DNA of 64,000 nt from positions 137,550-201,549 of the forward strand of contig NZ_JOGX01000008.1 of NCBI RefSeq assembly GCF_000719555.1, written 5' to 3'. The translations under genes were made by a program, and so were the position numbers. The stretch comes from Streptomyces sp. NRRL F-5727. Lineage in GTDB: Bacteria; Actinomycetota; Actinomycetes; Streptomycetales; Streptomycetaceae. The notes under the pieces are model-generated. The model saw only the letters and a list, made by a program, of their open reading frames with translations. It was not told the DNA's origin and made no database searches. Below, one piece after another: positions 47,122-55,903 of the stretch; the stretch's first letter is position 1; each line of letters begins with the position of its first letter.

Positions 47122-47405
47122 GCACCGGCAGCGAAGCCCCGCAGACCTCCTCCGGTCCCTCCCCGCTCCCCTGGTTCGGGCCCACGCTCCACGAGCTCCT
47201 GTCCGACGCCCCGCTCGGCACCCGGCCCGTGGACCTCCGCAGGCGGGCGGCCCCGGAGCTGTCCGCCGCCGCGGCCCGGAAGGACCCGGCCCGGCACGCC
47301 CTGGTCCACCGGGCCAACCAGAACTCCCGGACGCCCGTCGCCGCGCTGGTCGCCGAGATGCTCACCCCGCCCCTGCCGCACCACGACACCGAGGAGCGCC
47401 CATGA
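47118..47405 (+). CDS. Small protein of unknown function in chaperone cassette
   Basis: This 95-aa protein is read from a TTG that overlaps the stop of the preceding gene, and its own stop overlaps the next ATG (ATGA), so it is locked into the operon. The sequence PWFGPTLHELLSDAPLG and HRANQNSRTPVAALVAEMLTP suggests short helices with no known motif. No family is recognised. The double overlap and preserved frame argue that it is a real gene. Confidence 0.55.
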   Translation: MSTGSEAPQTSSGPSPLPWFGPTLHELLSDAPLGTRPVDLRRRAAPELSAAAARKDPARHALVHRANQNSRTPVAALVAEMLTPPLPHHDTEERP

Positions 47406-48049
47406 CCGGCCCAGGTCCCCTCCCCGCCGAAGCCGGCGGCCCGCCGTCCGAACTGGACAAGCTGCGCCGCCGGGTCGCCGCGCTGTCCGAGAAGCGCGAC
47501 GAGGCCGAGGCCCGGCTGCACGCCCTGCTGGGCGCGCTGCTGTCGCTGGACGACGTGCTCGCCGACACCCGCCTCCGGGCCGGGGTCCTGCACGCGGCGC
47601 GGTCCGCCCGGGAGACCGCCTCGGCGGCGCTGGCCCTGGGCGAGCAGATCGACGCGGCCCACCTGATGCTGCGCGCCGAGTTCGAGCGGCACGACGTCAG
47701 CCCGATGGACGTCGTGGGCAGGGCCGTCGACCCGGCGGAGATGCGGGTCGTCGGCACGGAACCGCACCCGGACCATCCGGGCGGCACCGTGCTGCGGGAG
47801 ACGGTCACCGGCTTCCGGCGGGGTTCCGACACCCTGCGGGCGGCGCAGGTGGTCGTGTCGGTGCCGGGGCCCGCGCCGGAGCCCGTGTCCGCACCGGAAA
47901 CCGAACCCGGTCCCGTAACGGAGTCCGGGCCCGCGGCCGATGCCGTACGCGCCCAGCCGCGGCGCACCACCCGCGCGCAGCGGCGGCTGCTCCGCAAACC
48001 GTCGGTGCGCCGGACACGCCGCCCCCGCCGGCCCCGCCGCACCGACTGA
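47402..48049 (+). CDS. GrpE-like nucleotide exchange factor
   Basis: This 215-aa protein has an N-terminal coiled coil (LDKLRRRVAALSEKRDEAEA, residues about 15-50), a helical middle, and a C-terminal beta domain in which VGRAVDPAEM, GGTVLRETVTGFRRGSDTL and RAAQVVVSV follow the GrpE head-domain pattern (the part that opens Hsp70 to release ADP). The final 60 residues are an Arg/Pro-rich basic tail not found in normal GrpE, possibly for nucleic-acid or ribosome contact. It lies 72 bp upstream of a zinc-ribbon Hsp70 gene, its probable partner, and is distinct from the housekeeping grpE expected in a dnaK-grpE-dnaJ operon elsewhere. Confidence 0.72.
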   Translation: MTGPGPLPAEAGGPPSELDKLRRRVAALSEKRDEAEARLHALLGALLSLDDVLADTRLRAGVLHAARSARETASAALALGEQIDAAHLMLRAEFERHDVSPMDVVGRAVDPAEMRVVGTEPHPDHPGGTVLRETVTGFRRGSDTLRAAQVVVSVPGPAPEPVSAPETEPGPVTESGPAADAVRAQPRRTTRAQRRLLRKPSVRRTRRPRRPRRTD

Positions 48050-48121
48050 CCCGCGCCCCGCCAGACCCGACCCACCGCCCGCCCCGCCTCCGCCGGACCA
48101 CGACGATCAGGAAGCGCCTTC

Positions 48122-50626
48122 ATGCACCGGACCCTCGGCATCGATCTCGGCACCACCAACTCCGTCACGGCCTGGATGCGCGAGGGAGTCCCCGTCGTCC
48201 TGCGCAACCGGGACGGCGGCCAGGCCACCCCGTCGGCCGTCGGGGTGGACCCGCTCGGCAGCCTGCTCGTCGGACAGGAGGCCCTCAACTGGCGCTCCGC
48301 CCAGCCCGGTTCCGTGATCACGGAGGTCAAGCGGCTGATCGGGCGGCGCTGGGACGACGAGCTCGTCCAGAAGGCGCTGGCGACGCGCCCCGCCGACGCC
48401 CCGCCCGTCCGGGAGGGCCCCGACGGCACGGTGCAGGTGCGGCTCGGCACGCACTGGCTCTCCCCCGTGCAGGTCTCCGCCGTGCTGCTCCGCCGGCTCC
48501 GTAAGGACGCCGAGGACGCGGCGGGAGTGCCGTTCCGGCGGGCGGTGATCACCGTGCCCGCGTACTTCGCCGAGCCGCAGATCGCCTCGGTGCGCGAAGC
48601 GGGACGGCTGGCCGGGTTCCACGTGGCGCGGGTCGTGCAGGAACCGACGGCCGCCGCGCACGCCTTCGGCGTCAGGGCGGGCGAGGACGGGCTCAAGGAG
48701 TACGCCACCGTGCTCGTCTTCGACCTGGGCGGCGGCACCTTCGACGTGTCGCTCCTGACGATCGGCCCCGGCCACTTCTCGGTGGCCGGACTCGGCGGGG
48801 ACAACCTCCTCGGCGGCGCCGACTTCGACGCGGTGCTCGACGGCTATCTGCGGGACCGGTTCGGCGGCCGGGAGCCCGACGGGGAGGGCGACGCCTTCCG
48901 GATCCGGAAGGCCGCCGAGCGGGCGAAGATCGAACTGTCCGGGCAGGACGCCTCCGAGGTCGTCCTCTCCCCGCTCGGACGCCAGGGCGGTTCCTGGGCG
49001 GGGACGGTGCGGCGCGCCGAGTTCGAGCAGCTCCTCACGGGCCACCTGCGCAGGATGCGGGAGACGGTCGAGCAGGTGCTGACCGAGTACAGCGCGACGC
49101 CCGAGGACGTCCAGCGGGTCCTGCTGGTCGGCGGCTCCACCCTCGTCCCGGCCGTCCGGCGCGGCCTCCAGGACCTCTTCGGCGCGGACACGGTGTCGGA
49201 CGCGGTGGACCCCATGACGGCGGTCGCCCACGGCGCCGCCGTGGAGGCCGGGCTCCTCGACACGCTCGACTGCCCGTCGGAGACCTGCACCGGCGAGCGG
49301 ATCCCCGTCGACGCCGACGCCTGCCCGGACTGCGCCACGCCCCTGCTCGGCCCGGCCACCGTCGACTGCCCGGGCTGTCACGTCCCCGCCGCCGAGTCCA
49401 CCGCCGCCTGCCCCGTCTGCGCCGCGGACCTGTCCGGGCTGCGCGCCGCCGCGCCCGCCGTCGCGCTCGTCACCTGCCCGGCCTGCGGCCGCGACGACAA
49501 CCCGGCCACGGCGGCCGTGTGCGGCGACTGCGACGCGCCCCTGGACACCGGCGGCCTGAAGTGCCCCAGCTGCGACATGATCAACGCCCCCGGTCTGAGC
49601 GCCTGTTCGAACTGCGGAGGCGACTTCGGCACGGCGCTCGCCGAGCAGGTCACGGCCCAGCCCATCGGCATGGAGCTGCGGGACGGCACCCTGAAGGTGC
49701 TCTTCCCCGGGGGCACCCCGTACCCGACCGAATGGCACCGGGTGGACGACCTCGAGATCCGCGGCGACAACGGCACCGCCGTCCGGTTCAACCTCTGGGA
49801 GGGCCGTCACCTCCGCTCCGCGCAGCGCAACGACTTCTGCGGCGGCTTCCTCCACGAACAGCCCGGGGGGCTCCGCGGCGAGCTGCCGCTCACCCTGTAC
49901 GTACGGCTCGACGCCGACCGGACCATCGCCCTCAAGTACCGCATCGGCTCCGGCGACGAGCACGGGGCCCGGCTCCGGCGCAGCGTCGTCTCCGCGTCCG
50001 TCGGCCGGAGGGCCGCCGCCCTCCGGGCCGGCTACGCCACCTACCTGGACACCTGGCGGCAGGAGCTCACCCACGCCGAGATCGACGCGCTCACCGAGTT
50101 CACGGAGGACCTCGCGGCCCTCGGTCGCGGCGAGCCCGTGAGCCGGTCCCTCGACGGGTTCCTCGACTCCGCCCGCGACACCCTGGACCTGTGCACCCGG
50201 GCCAGGAGCGCCCAGGTGGGGGCGTGGATCATCTCCACGGGCGGCCGCGGCCTGCTGCCGCCCGCGCTCCTGGAGGATCTGCGGAAGGCGGGCGAGGCCG
50301 TCAAGGACGCGCGCGAGACGATGGACACCGACGCCCTGCGGACGGCCACGGAACGGGTGGAGACCCTGTGGCCCGGAATCGACCCGACGGTCCGCACCGC
50401 GCTGTACGCGATCCGCCTCGCCGAGCAGGAGTCCTATCCGGCCACCCTGCGCACCGAGGTGCTCGACGCCCGGGACACCCTGCGGAGCGCGATGGCCTCC
50501 GGTGACCGGGCCGCGCAGGACACGCAGCTCGTCCGTCTCGGCCGGCTCGGCGAGCAGGGCCGGGGGCAGTTCGCCGAGGACCGCGACCTCACGGCCCCGA
50601 CCAGCGTCCTGCCGTCGCAGAAGTGA
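48122..50626 (+). CDS. Hsp70-family protein with internal zinc-ribbon array
   Basis: This 834-aa protein has a complete Hsp70/actin ATPase domain (residues 1 to about 375): GIDLGTTNSVTAW, QEPTAAAHAFG, DLGGGTFDVSLL and VLLVGGSTLVPAVR. In place of the usual peptide-binding domain, residues about 382-500 carry one CX4C and seven CxxC pairs (CPDC, CPGC, CPVC, CPAC, CGDC, CPSC, CSNC), enough for about four zinc ribbons. A beta-rich domain (about 510-640) and a helical tail follow. AGGAAG seven bases upstream supports the ATG. With the GrpE-like and TPR-like genes it forms a dedicated chaperone set. The zinc array probably selects clients or contacts nucleic acid; this is inference. Confidence 0.85.
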   Translation: MHRTLGIDLGTTNSVTAWMREGVPVVLRNRDGGQATPSAVGVDPLGSLLVGQEALNWRSAQPGSVITEVKRLIGRRWDDELVQKALATRPADAPPVREGPDGTVQVRLGTHWLSPVQVSAVLLRRLRKDAEDAAGVPFRRAVITVPAYFAEPQIASVREAGRLAGFHVARVVQEPTAAAHAFGVRAGEDGLKEYATVLVFDLGGGTFDVSLLTIGPGHFSVAGLGGDNLLGGADFDAVLDGYLRDRFGGREPDGEGDAFRIRKAAERAKIELSGQDASEVVLSPLGRQGGSWAGTVRRAEFEQLLTGHLRRMRETVEQVLTEYSATPEDVQRVLLVGGSTLVPAVRRGLQDLFGADTVSDAVDPMTAVAHGAAVEAGLLDTLDCPSETCTGERIPVDADACPDCATPLLGPATVDCPGCHVPAAESTAACPVCAADLSGLRAAAPAVALVTCPACGRDDNPATAAVCGDCDAPLDTGGLKCPSCDMINAPGLSACSNCGGDFGTALAEQVTAQPIGMELRDGTLKVLFPGGTPYPTEWHRVDDLEIRGDNGTAVRFNLWEGRHLRSAQRNDFCGGFLHEQPGGLRGELPLTLYVRLDADRTIALKYRIGSGDEHGARLRRSVVSASVGRRAAALRAGYATYLDTWRQELTHAEIDALTEFTEDLAALGRGEPVSRSLDGFLDSARDTLDLCTRARSAQVGAWIISTGGRGLLPPALLEDLRKAGEAVKDARETMDTDALRTATERVETLWPGIDPTVRTALYAIRLAEQESYPATLRTEVLDARDTLRSAMASGDRAAQDTQLVRLGRLGEQGRGQFAEDRDLTAPTSVLPSQK

Positions 50627-50644
50627 GGGCCGCCGGGCGGGTGC

Positions 50645-52198
50645 TCACCCGCCCGGCATCACCCCGCCGCCCTTCAGGCGTTCGATGTCCGAGGGGCGGA
50701 CCTGGATGACGAAGAGGGCGATCAGGAAGGCGACCACCGCGAAGGCCGCGGCGACGATGAAGCCGGCCGAGACGCCCGAGGTGAGGACCTCGTCGCTCCA
50801 GGGGGGCGGGAGTTGGCCGGTCTCGGCGAAGCGGACCTTCTCCGCGGGGCTCGCCTGGGCGAGGAAGGCCGGGACCTGTTCGTCGGCCTCGTTGCGGCTG
50901 GCGGTGCCGAAGACGGTGACCAGGATGGAGAGGCCGAGCGAACCGCCCACCTGCTGGGTCGCGTTGAGCAGGCCGGAGGCCGCTCCGGACTCGGCGGGCT
51001 GGACGTTGGAGAGGGCCATCAGGGTCAGCGAGACGAACATCAGGCCCATGCCGGCGCTGAAGACGAGCATCGGGCCGAGGATCGAGCCCGCGTAGGTGGA
51101 GTGCACGTTCGTCAGGGTCAGCCAGGAGAGGCCCGCGGCCAGGCAGAGGGCGCCGAGGACCATGAAGGGCTTCGGGCCGAACTTCGGCAGGAGTTGGGAG
51201 GTGATGCCGGCCACCACCGCGATCACCGCGCTGACCGGCAGGAAGGCGAGTCCCGCCTCCAGGGCGCTGAAGCCGAGGACCTGCTGCACGAAGAGGGTCA
51301 GGAAGAAGAACATCCCGAAGATCGCCGCCGCCAGGCAGAGCATCATGCCGTACGTGCCGGCCCTGTTGCGGTCCGCGAACATGTGCAGCGGGGTGATCGG
51401 CTGCCGGCTCCTGCGCTCCACCAGGATGAAGGTGACCAGCAGGACCACCGCCGCGCAGAACGAGGCGATCGTCCACGGGTCGCTCCAGCCCTCCTGCGCG
51501 GCCCGGATGAAGCCGTACACCAGCGCCACCATGCCGAGCGTCGACGTCAGCGCGCCCGCCAGGTCGAAGTGGCCCGGGTGCCGCTCGGACTCCTTGACGT
51601 GACGTGGCGTCAGCAGGGCGATCATCAGCGCGATCGGCACGTTCACGAAGAAGATCCAGCGCCAGTCGAGCCATTCGACGAGCATCCCGCCCGCGAGCAG
51701 ACCGATCGCTCCGCCGCCCGCCGAGACACCCGCGAACACGCCGAACGCCCGGTTGCGTTCCGGGCCTTCCTCGAAGGTGGTGGTGATCAGCGAGAGCGAG
51801 GTCGGCGAGGCGATCGCGCCGCCGACGCCCTGGAGGGCGCGGGCCGCGAGGAGTTGCCACGACTCCTGCGCGAATCCGCCGAGCAGGGAGGCGAGTCCGA
51901 AGAGCAGCACGCCGAAGATGAAGACGCGGCGCCTGCCGAGGATGTCGCCGGCCCGCCCGCCGAGCAGCAGCAGTCCGCCGAAGGTCAGCGTGTAGGCGTT
52001 GACCACCCAGGAGAGGCTGGTGGTCGAGAAGTCGAGGGCGCTCTGGATGTGCGGGAGCGCGATGTTGACGATGGTGATGTCCAGGACGACCATCAGCTGG
52101 CAGGAGGCGATGACGAAGAGGGCGATGCCCTTGCCGTCGCCCGCGCCGGTGGGAGTGGATTCCACCGCCGGAGTCGTCCGCTTCGGTGTACTACTCAT
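50645..52198 (-). CDS. MFS drug efflux transporter, DHA2 (EmrB/QacA) family
   Basis: This 517-aa membrane protein has about 14 predicted helices. DHA2 landmarks are visible: LDITIVNIALPHIQ in helix 1, the motif A GRAGDILGRRRVF, and the antiporter motif C region GGGAIGLLAGGMLVEWLDWRWIFFVNVP. It should export hydrophobic drugs or metabolites by proton exchange. The 225-bp region upstream is its promoter; no clear ribosome site precedes the ATG at 52198. Its stop is 18 bp from the convergent Hsp70 gene end, so the island's right border lies about here. No regulator gene is adjacent. Confidence 0.9.
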   Translation of the reverse strand: MSSTPKRTTPAVESTPTGAGDGKGIALFVIASCQLMVVLDITIVNIALPHIQSALDFSTTSLSWVVNAYTLTFGGLLLLGGRAGDILGRRRVFIFGVLLFGLASLLGGFAQESWQLLAARALQGVGGAIASPTSLSLITTTFEEGPERNRAFGVFAGVSAGGGAIGLLAGGMLVEWLDWRWIFFVNVPIALMIALLTPRHVKESERHPGHFDLAGALTSTLGMVALVYGFIRAAQEGWSDPWTIASFCAAVVLLVTFILVERRSRQPITPLHMFADRNRAGTYGMMLCLAAAIFGMFFFLTLFVQQVLGFSALEAGLAFLPVSAVIAVVAGITSQLLPKFGPKPFMVLGALCLAAGLSWLTLTNVHSTYAGSILGPMLVFSAGMGLMFVSLTLMALSNVQPAESGAASGLLNATQQVGGSLGLSILVTVFGTASRNEADEQVPAFLAQASPAEKVRFAETGQLPPPWSDEVLTSGVSAGFIVAAAFAVVAFLIALFVIQVRPSDIERLKGGGVMPGG

Positions 52199-52423
52199 GA
52201 TCGCTCATGGCGCGTCGCGCCCTCACCCCAGGAGACGTGGGCCGGTCGGTCCACCTTTCGACACTAAGCCCGGCCTCCGGACGCGACCAGTCGATCAAGC
52301 GGCGTGCGGCACGCGCTCTCCGCACCCGCCGAGCATGCCGCGTCCGTTGGGCCCCCCGCGCCCCCGCGCCCTCCGCGCATGCCGCGTCCGCCGTGCCCGC
52401 CGTCGGGCACCGCCGTGCGCCGG

Positions 52424-52837
52424 TCAGACGCCGCCCGGCTCCTCCAGCACGGCGAAGCCGTCGAGTTCGACGAGCGCCCGCTCCTCCCGGAGCCGTACGA
52501 CCTCCACCACCGTGAGCGCCGGATAGTCGATGCCGGCCATCCGCCGCCAGACGCGGTCCAGTTCGGCGGCCTCGGCGCGGTAGGCCGCCATGTCGGTCGT
52601 GTGGACCGTGAGCCGGGCCAGGTCGGCGGGGGCTCCGCCGGCGTGCCGCAGGGCGACGAGGAGGTTGCCGAGCGCCGCGGCGAACTGCTCGGTCAGCGTG
52701 GAGCCGACGACGGTGCCGGCGCCGTCGAGCGCCGTCTGTCCGGAGAGGAAGACCAGCCGGCTGCCGTTGGCGGTGACCGCGTGCGCGAAGCCGGCGGGCG
52801 GGGGGAGTTCCGCGGGGTTGTGGCGGTGCAGGCTCAT
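52424..52837 (-). CDS. RidA/YjgF-family protein lacking the canonical arginine
   Basis: This 137-aa protein has the Rid fold (FLSGQTALDGAGTVVG, QFAAALGNLLVALRHAGG, DLARLTVHTTDM). In active RidA the motif near the C-terminus contains an arginine (PART) needed for imine hydrolysis; here the stretch reads YPALTVVEV, so that residue is leucine. It is therefore probably one of the Rid subfamilies with another role. GAGGAG seven bases upstream supports the ATG at 52837. It is divergent from a benzoate-CoA-type ligase gene, and such Rid proteins often accompany aromatic or amino-group catabolism. Confidence 0.82.
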   Translation of the reverse strand: MSLHRHNPAELPPPAGFAHAVTANGSRLVFLSGQTALDGAGTVVGSTLTEQFAAALGNLLVALRHAGGAPADLARLTVHTTDMAAYRAEAAELDRVWRRMAGIDYPALTVVEVVRLREERALVELDGFAVLEEPGGV

Positions 52838-53115
52838 GGGGCGGCTCCTCGACCGGAGTGGGAGGTGGGTGGAGGCCGTCAGGTCGTCCGTCGTGCCCCT
52901 GTCGGTGAATGGGGTGAGAATGCCCGCATGTGGGCCCTCTCCGACGCCCTCGGGCGTCCCGGTCGCCGTCCCCGGCCCGGACCGGGCGGTGCGACGACGC
53001 CGCCCTGTCGCGGACAGGTGACGTCCGTCATCGACACGATACGTCGCCGGGCCGCCGCCCGCCCGTCCGTGCCGCCGCTCCCCCACCCCCCACCGCCGCG
53101 CGGAGGGCGGGTCCC

Positions 53116-54780
53116 GTGGAGCTGACGCCCTCCGGGCACCTGGACCCCTTCGCCCGCGACCGGCTGCCGCCCGCCGCGCAGTGGCCCCGGCTGCTCTTCG
53201 AGCTGCCCGGACTCGGCTACCCCGAACGGCTCAACTGCGCCGCCGAACTCCTCGACGCGACGACGGAACGGTTCGGCGCCGCCCGTCCCGCCTTCCACGA
53301 CGGCGAGGGCGGCACCTGGAGCTACGGGGAGCTGCGCGAGCACGTCGACCGGATCGCCCACGCCCTCACCGGCGACCTGGGGCTGCGGCCCGGCAACCGG
53401 GTCCTGCTGCGCGGCCCGACCACGCCCTGGCTCGCCGCCTGCTGGCTCGCGGTCGTGAAGGCCGGCGGGATCGCCGTCACCGTCCCGGCGCAGCAGCGGG
53501 CCGCCGAGCTCGCCGTCGCCGCGGAGACCGCCGCCTGCTCGCTGGCGCTGTGCGCCGCGGACGCGCTCGCCGAGCTGCGGGCCGCCGGCGTCCCGGACCT
53601 GGCGGTCGTCCCGTACGGCGGCGAGGGGCCCGGCGACCTCCTCGCCCTCGCCGGGCGCCGGACCGCCCGCCCCTTCCGGGCGGCGGACACCGCCGCCGAC
53701 GACGTGGCGCTGATCGCCTTCACCTCCGGCACCACCGGCCGGCCCAAGGGCTGCGTCCACTTCCACCGGGACGTCCTGGCCGCCGCCGACACCTTCTCGG
53801 CGCACGTCCTGCGGCCCCGTCCGGACGACGTCTTCGCCGGCTCCCCGCAGCTCGCCTTCACCTTCGGCCTGGGCGGGCTGCTCGTGTTCCCGCTGCGCGC
53901 CGGGGCCAGCGCCGTCCTCCTCGACCGGGCCGGGCCGCAGCAGCTGCTCGCCGCGATCGGCCGGCACCGGGTCTCGGTGCTCTTCACCGCGCCCACCGCC
54001 TACCGGGCGATGGCCGGCCTGCTCGACGGCGGCTCGACCGCCGACCTGTCCTCGCTGCGCCGCTGCGTCTCGGCCGGCGAGAACCTGCCCGACGCCGTCT
54101 GGACCGCCTGGTACGCCAGGACCGGGCTCCGTCTCATCAACGGCATCGGCACCACCGAGCTCCTCCACGTCTTCCTCGCCGCCGCGGACGCCGACAGCCG
54201 CCCCGGCACCACCGGCCGCCCGGTGCCGGGCTGGCAGGCCGCCGTCCTCGGCCCGGACGGGCGGCCCGTCCCCGACGGCCGGGAGGGCCTGCTCGCGGTC
54301 CGCGGCCCGATCGGCTGCCGCTACCTGGCCAACCCGCGCCAGACGGAGTACGTCCGGCACGGCTGGAACATCACCGGCGACCGGTACGTCCGCGAGCCCG
54401 ACGGCCGGTTCCGGTACGTCTCCCGCGCCGACGACATGATCATCTCGGCCGGGTACACCATAGCGGGCCCCCAGGTGGAGGAGGTGCTCCTCGGCCACCC
54501 GGACGTCGTCGACACGGCGGTCGTGGGCCGTCCGGACCCGCTGCGCGGCCAGGTCGTCGTCGCCTACGCGGTGGTACGGGACGGGGTGCCGCGCGACGCG
54601 GCCACCGCCGCCGCGCTGCGCGCGTACGTCCGCGCCCGCCTCGACCCGTACAAGTCCCCCCGCGCGGTCGTCTTCCTGGACGCCCTCCCCCGCACCGCCA
54701 CCGGCAAGCTCCAGCGCCACCGGCTGCGCGGCCGGACGGGACCGGGGGCCGACCCGGCCGCGCGACACGGCCTAAAGTGA
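53116..54780 (+). CDS. Acyl-CoA ligase, benzoate/aminobenzoate-CoA ligase type
   Basis: This 554-aa ANL-superfamily enzyme activates a carboxylic acid with ATP and then CoA. The phosphate loop FTSGTTGRPKG (about residues 202-212), the YxxxADDMIISAGYTI hinge and the catalytic C-terminal lysine in PRTATGKLQR are present. An aromatic substrate is suggested by similarity of layout (LCAELLDATTERFG-type opening, SAGENLP, NGIGTTELLH) to benzoate- and 2-aminobenzoate-CoA ligases and by the PaaX-type regulator gene only four bases downstream. GGAGGG eight bases upstream supports the GTG at 53116. Other genes for aromatic-CoA degradation are not seen here. Confidence 0.82.
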   Translation: MELTPSGHLDPFARDRLPPAAQWPRLLFELPGLGYPERLNCAAELLDATTERFGAARPAFHDGEGGTWSYGELREHVDRIAHALTGDLGLRPGNRVLLRGPTTPWLAACWLAVVKAGGIAVTVPAQQRAAELAVAAETAACSLALCAADALAELRAAGVPDLAVVPYGGEGPGDLLALAGRRTARPFRAADTAADDVALIAFTSGTTGRPKGCVHFHRDVLAAADTFSAHVLRPRPDDVFAGSPQLAFTFGLGGLLVFPLRAGASAVLLDRAGPQQLLAAIGRHRVSVLFTAPTAYRAMAGLLDGGSTADLSSLRRCVSAGENLPDAVWTAWYARTGLRLINGIGTTELLHVFLAAADADSRPGTTGRPVPGWQAAVLGPDGRPVPDGREGLLAVRGPIGCRYLANPRQTEYVRHGWNITGDRYVREPDGRFRYVSRADDMIISAGYTIAGPQVEEVLLGHPDVVDTAVVGRPDPLRGQVVVAYAVVRDGVPRDAATAAALRAYVRARLDPYKSPRAVVFLDALPRTATGKLQRHRLRGRTGPGADPAARHGLK

Positions 54781-54784
54781 TCAC

Positions 54785-55606
54785 GTGGCCGAGCAGCACA
54801 CCCCCCGTTCCCTGATCGTCTCGCTCTACGGCGCCTACGGCCGACCGTCCGAGGAGACGCCGATGCCGGTCGCCGCGCTCATCCGGCTGCTCGCGGCGGT
54901 CGGCGTGGACGCCCCGTCGGTGCGCTCCTCGGTGTCCCGGCTGAAGCGGCGCGGGCTGCTGCTGGCCCGCCGGACCCCCGACGGCGCGGCCGGCTACGCG
55001 CTCTCCGACGACGCCCGGCGGCTCCTGGAGGACGGCGACCGGCGGATCTACGCGAGGACGGAGCCGTCCCTCTCGGACGGCTGGGTCCTCGCCGTCTTCT
55101 CGGTCCCGGAGCAGGAGCGGCACAAGCGCCACCTGCTGCGCTCCCGGCTCGGCCGGCTCGGTTTCGGGACGGCGGCGCCGGGCGTGTGGATCGCGCCGGC
55201 CCGGCTGTACGAGGAGACCCGCCACGCCCTGGAGCGGCTGGACCTCTCCTCGTACGTGGACTTCTTCCGCGGCGAGCACCTGGGGTACGCGGCCACGGCG
55301 GAGGCGGTGGCCCGCTGGTGGGACCTGCCGGCGATCGCGCGGCTGCACGAGGAGTTCCTGGCCGGTCACGAGCCGGTGCTCGCCGCCTGGCGGGCGGCCC
55401 CGGGGACGGTGGCGGACGCCTACCGGGACTATCTGCTGACCCTGGACTCCTGGCGCCGGCTGCCGTACGCGGACCCGGTGCTGCCGGCCGAGCTGCTGCC
55501 CGCGGACTGGCCGGGCCGACGGTCGGCGGAGGTCTTCGCGGAGCTGCACGCGCTGCTGTGGGAGCGCGGCGCGGAGTACGTACGGGCCGTGGAGAAGGAC
55601 CTGTAG
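54785..55606 (+). CDS. PaaX-family transcriptional regulator
   Basis: This 273-aa PaaX-type protein has an N-terminal winged helix (PMPVAALIRLLAAVGVDAPSVRSSVSRLKRRGLL), a central domain with WVLAVFSVPEQERHKRHLLRSRL, and a C-terminal PaaX domain ending ELHALLWERGAEYV. PaaX repressors release DNA on binding an aryl-CoA such as phenylacetyl-CoA. Its GTG lies four bases after the ligase stop, so it is co-transcribed with the enzyme whose acyl-CoA product is probably its inducer. The palindromic TGATCA at 54778-54783 is too short to claim as operator. Confidence 0.88.
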   Translation: MAEQHTPRSLIVSLYGAYGRPSEETPMPVAALIRLLAAVGVDAPSVRSSVSRLKRRGLLLARRTPDGAAGYALSDDARRLLEDGDRRIYARTEPSLSDGWVLAVFSVPEQERHKRHLLRSRLGRLGFGTAAPGVWIAPARLYEETRHALERLDLSSYVDFFRGEHLGYAATAEAVARWWDLPAIARLHEEFLAGHEPVLAAWRAAPGTVADAYRDYLLTLDSWRRLPYADPVLPAELLPADWPGRRSAEVFAELHALLWERGAEYVRAVEKDL

Positions 55607-55903
55607 GACGGGCCTCCCCGGGGCCCGCCCCTGAGCCCCTTCCGGGTCGTTCCCCGGGCCCTTCCCCGGGTCCCTTCCGGATGCCCTCCCCGCGCCCCGC
55701 CCCAGGTTCCCGTCCTAGGTCCTGCCCCGGCGGGGCGTCGGTCCCGGCGGGCTCGGGAGGGGGGTCTCTGTGGCCGGGAATCGCCCCCCACTATGGTTGA
55801 AACCAGGACGTCTCGGGTCGCGCCCCTCGCCGTTTCCCGTCGCCCCCCCCAAACACCGGCAAGTCGCCCGCCCCTCAACCACCGGCAAAGGGAGCCCGCC
55901 CCC

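Noticed and set aside
52300..52420. Repeated gcatgccgcgtccg words before the RidA gene as a regulatory array
   Set aside because: Only two copies in low-complexity C/G-rich DNA; no spacing or symmetry that suggests an operator.
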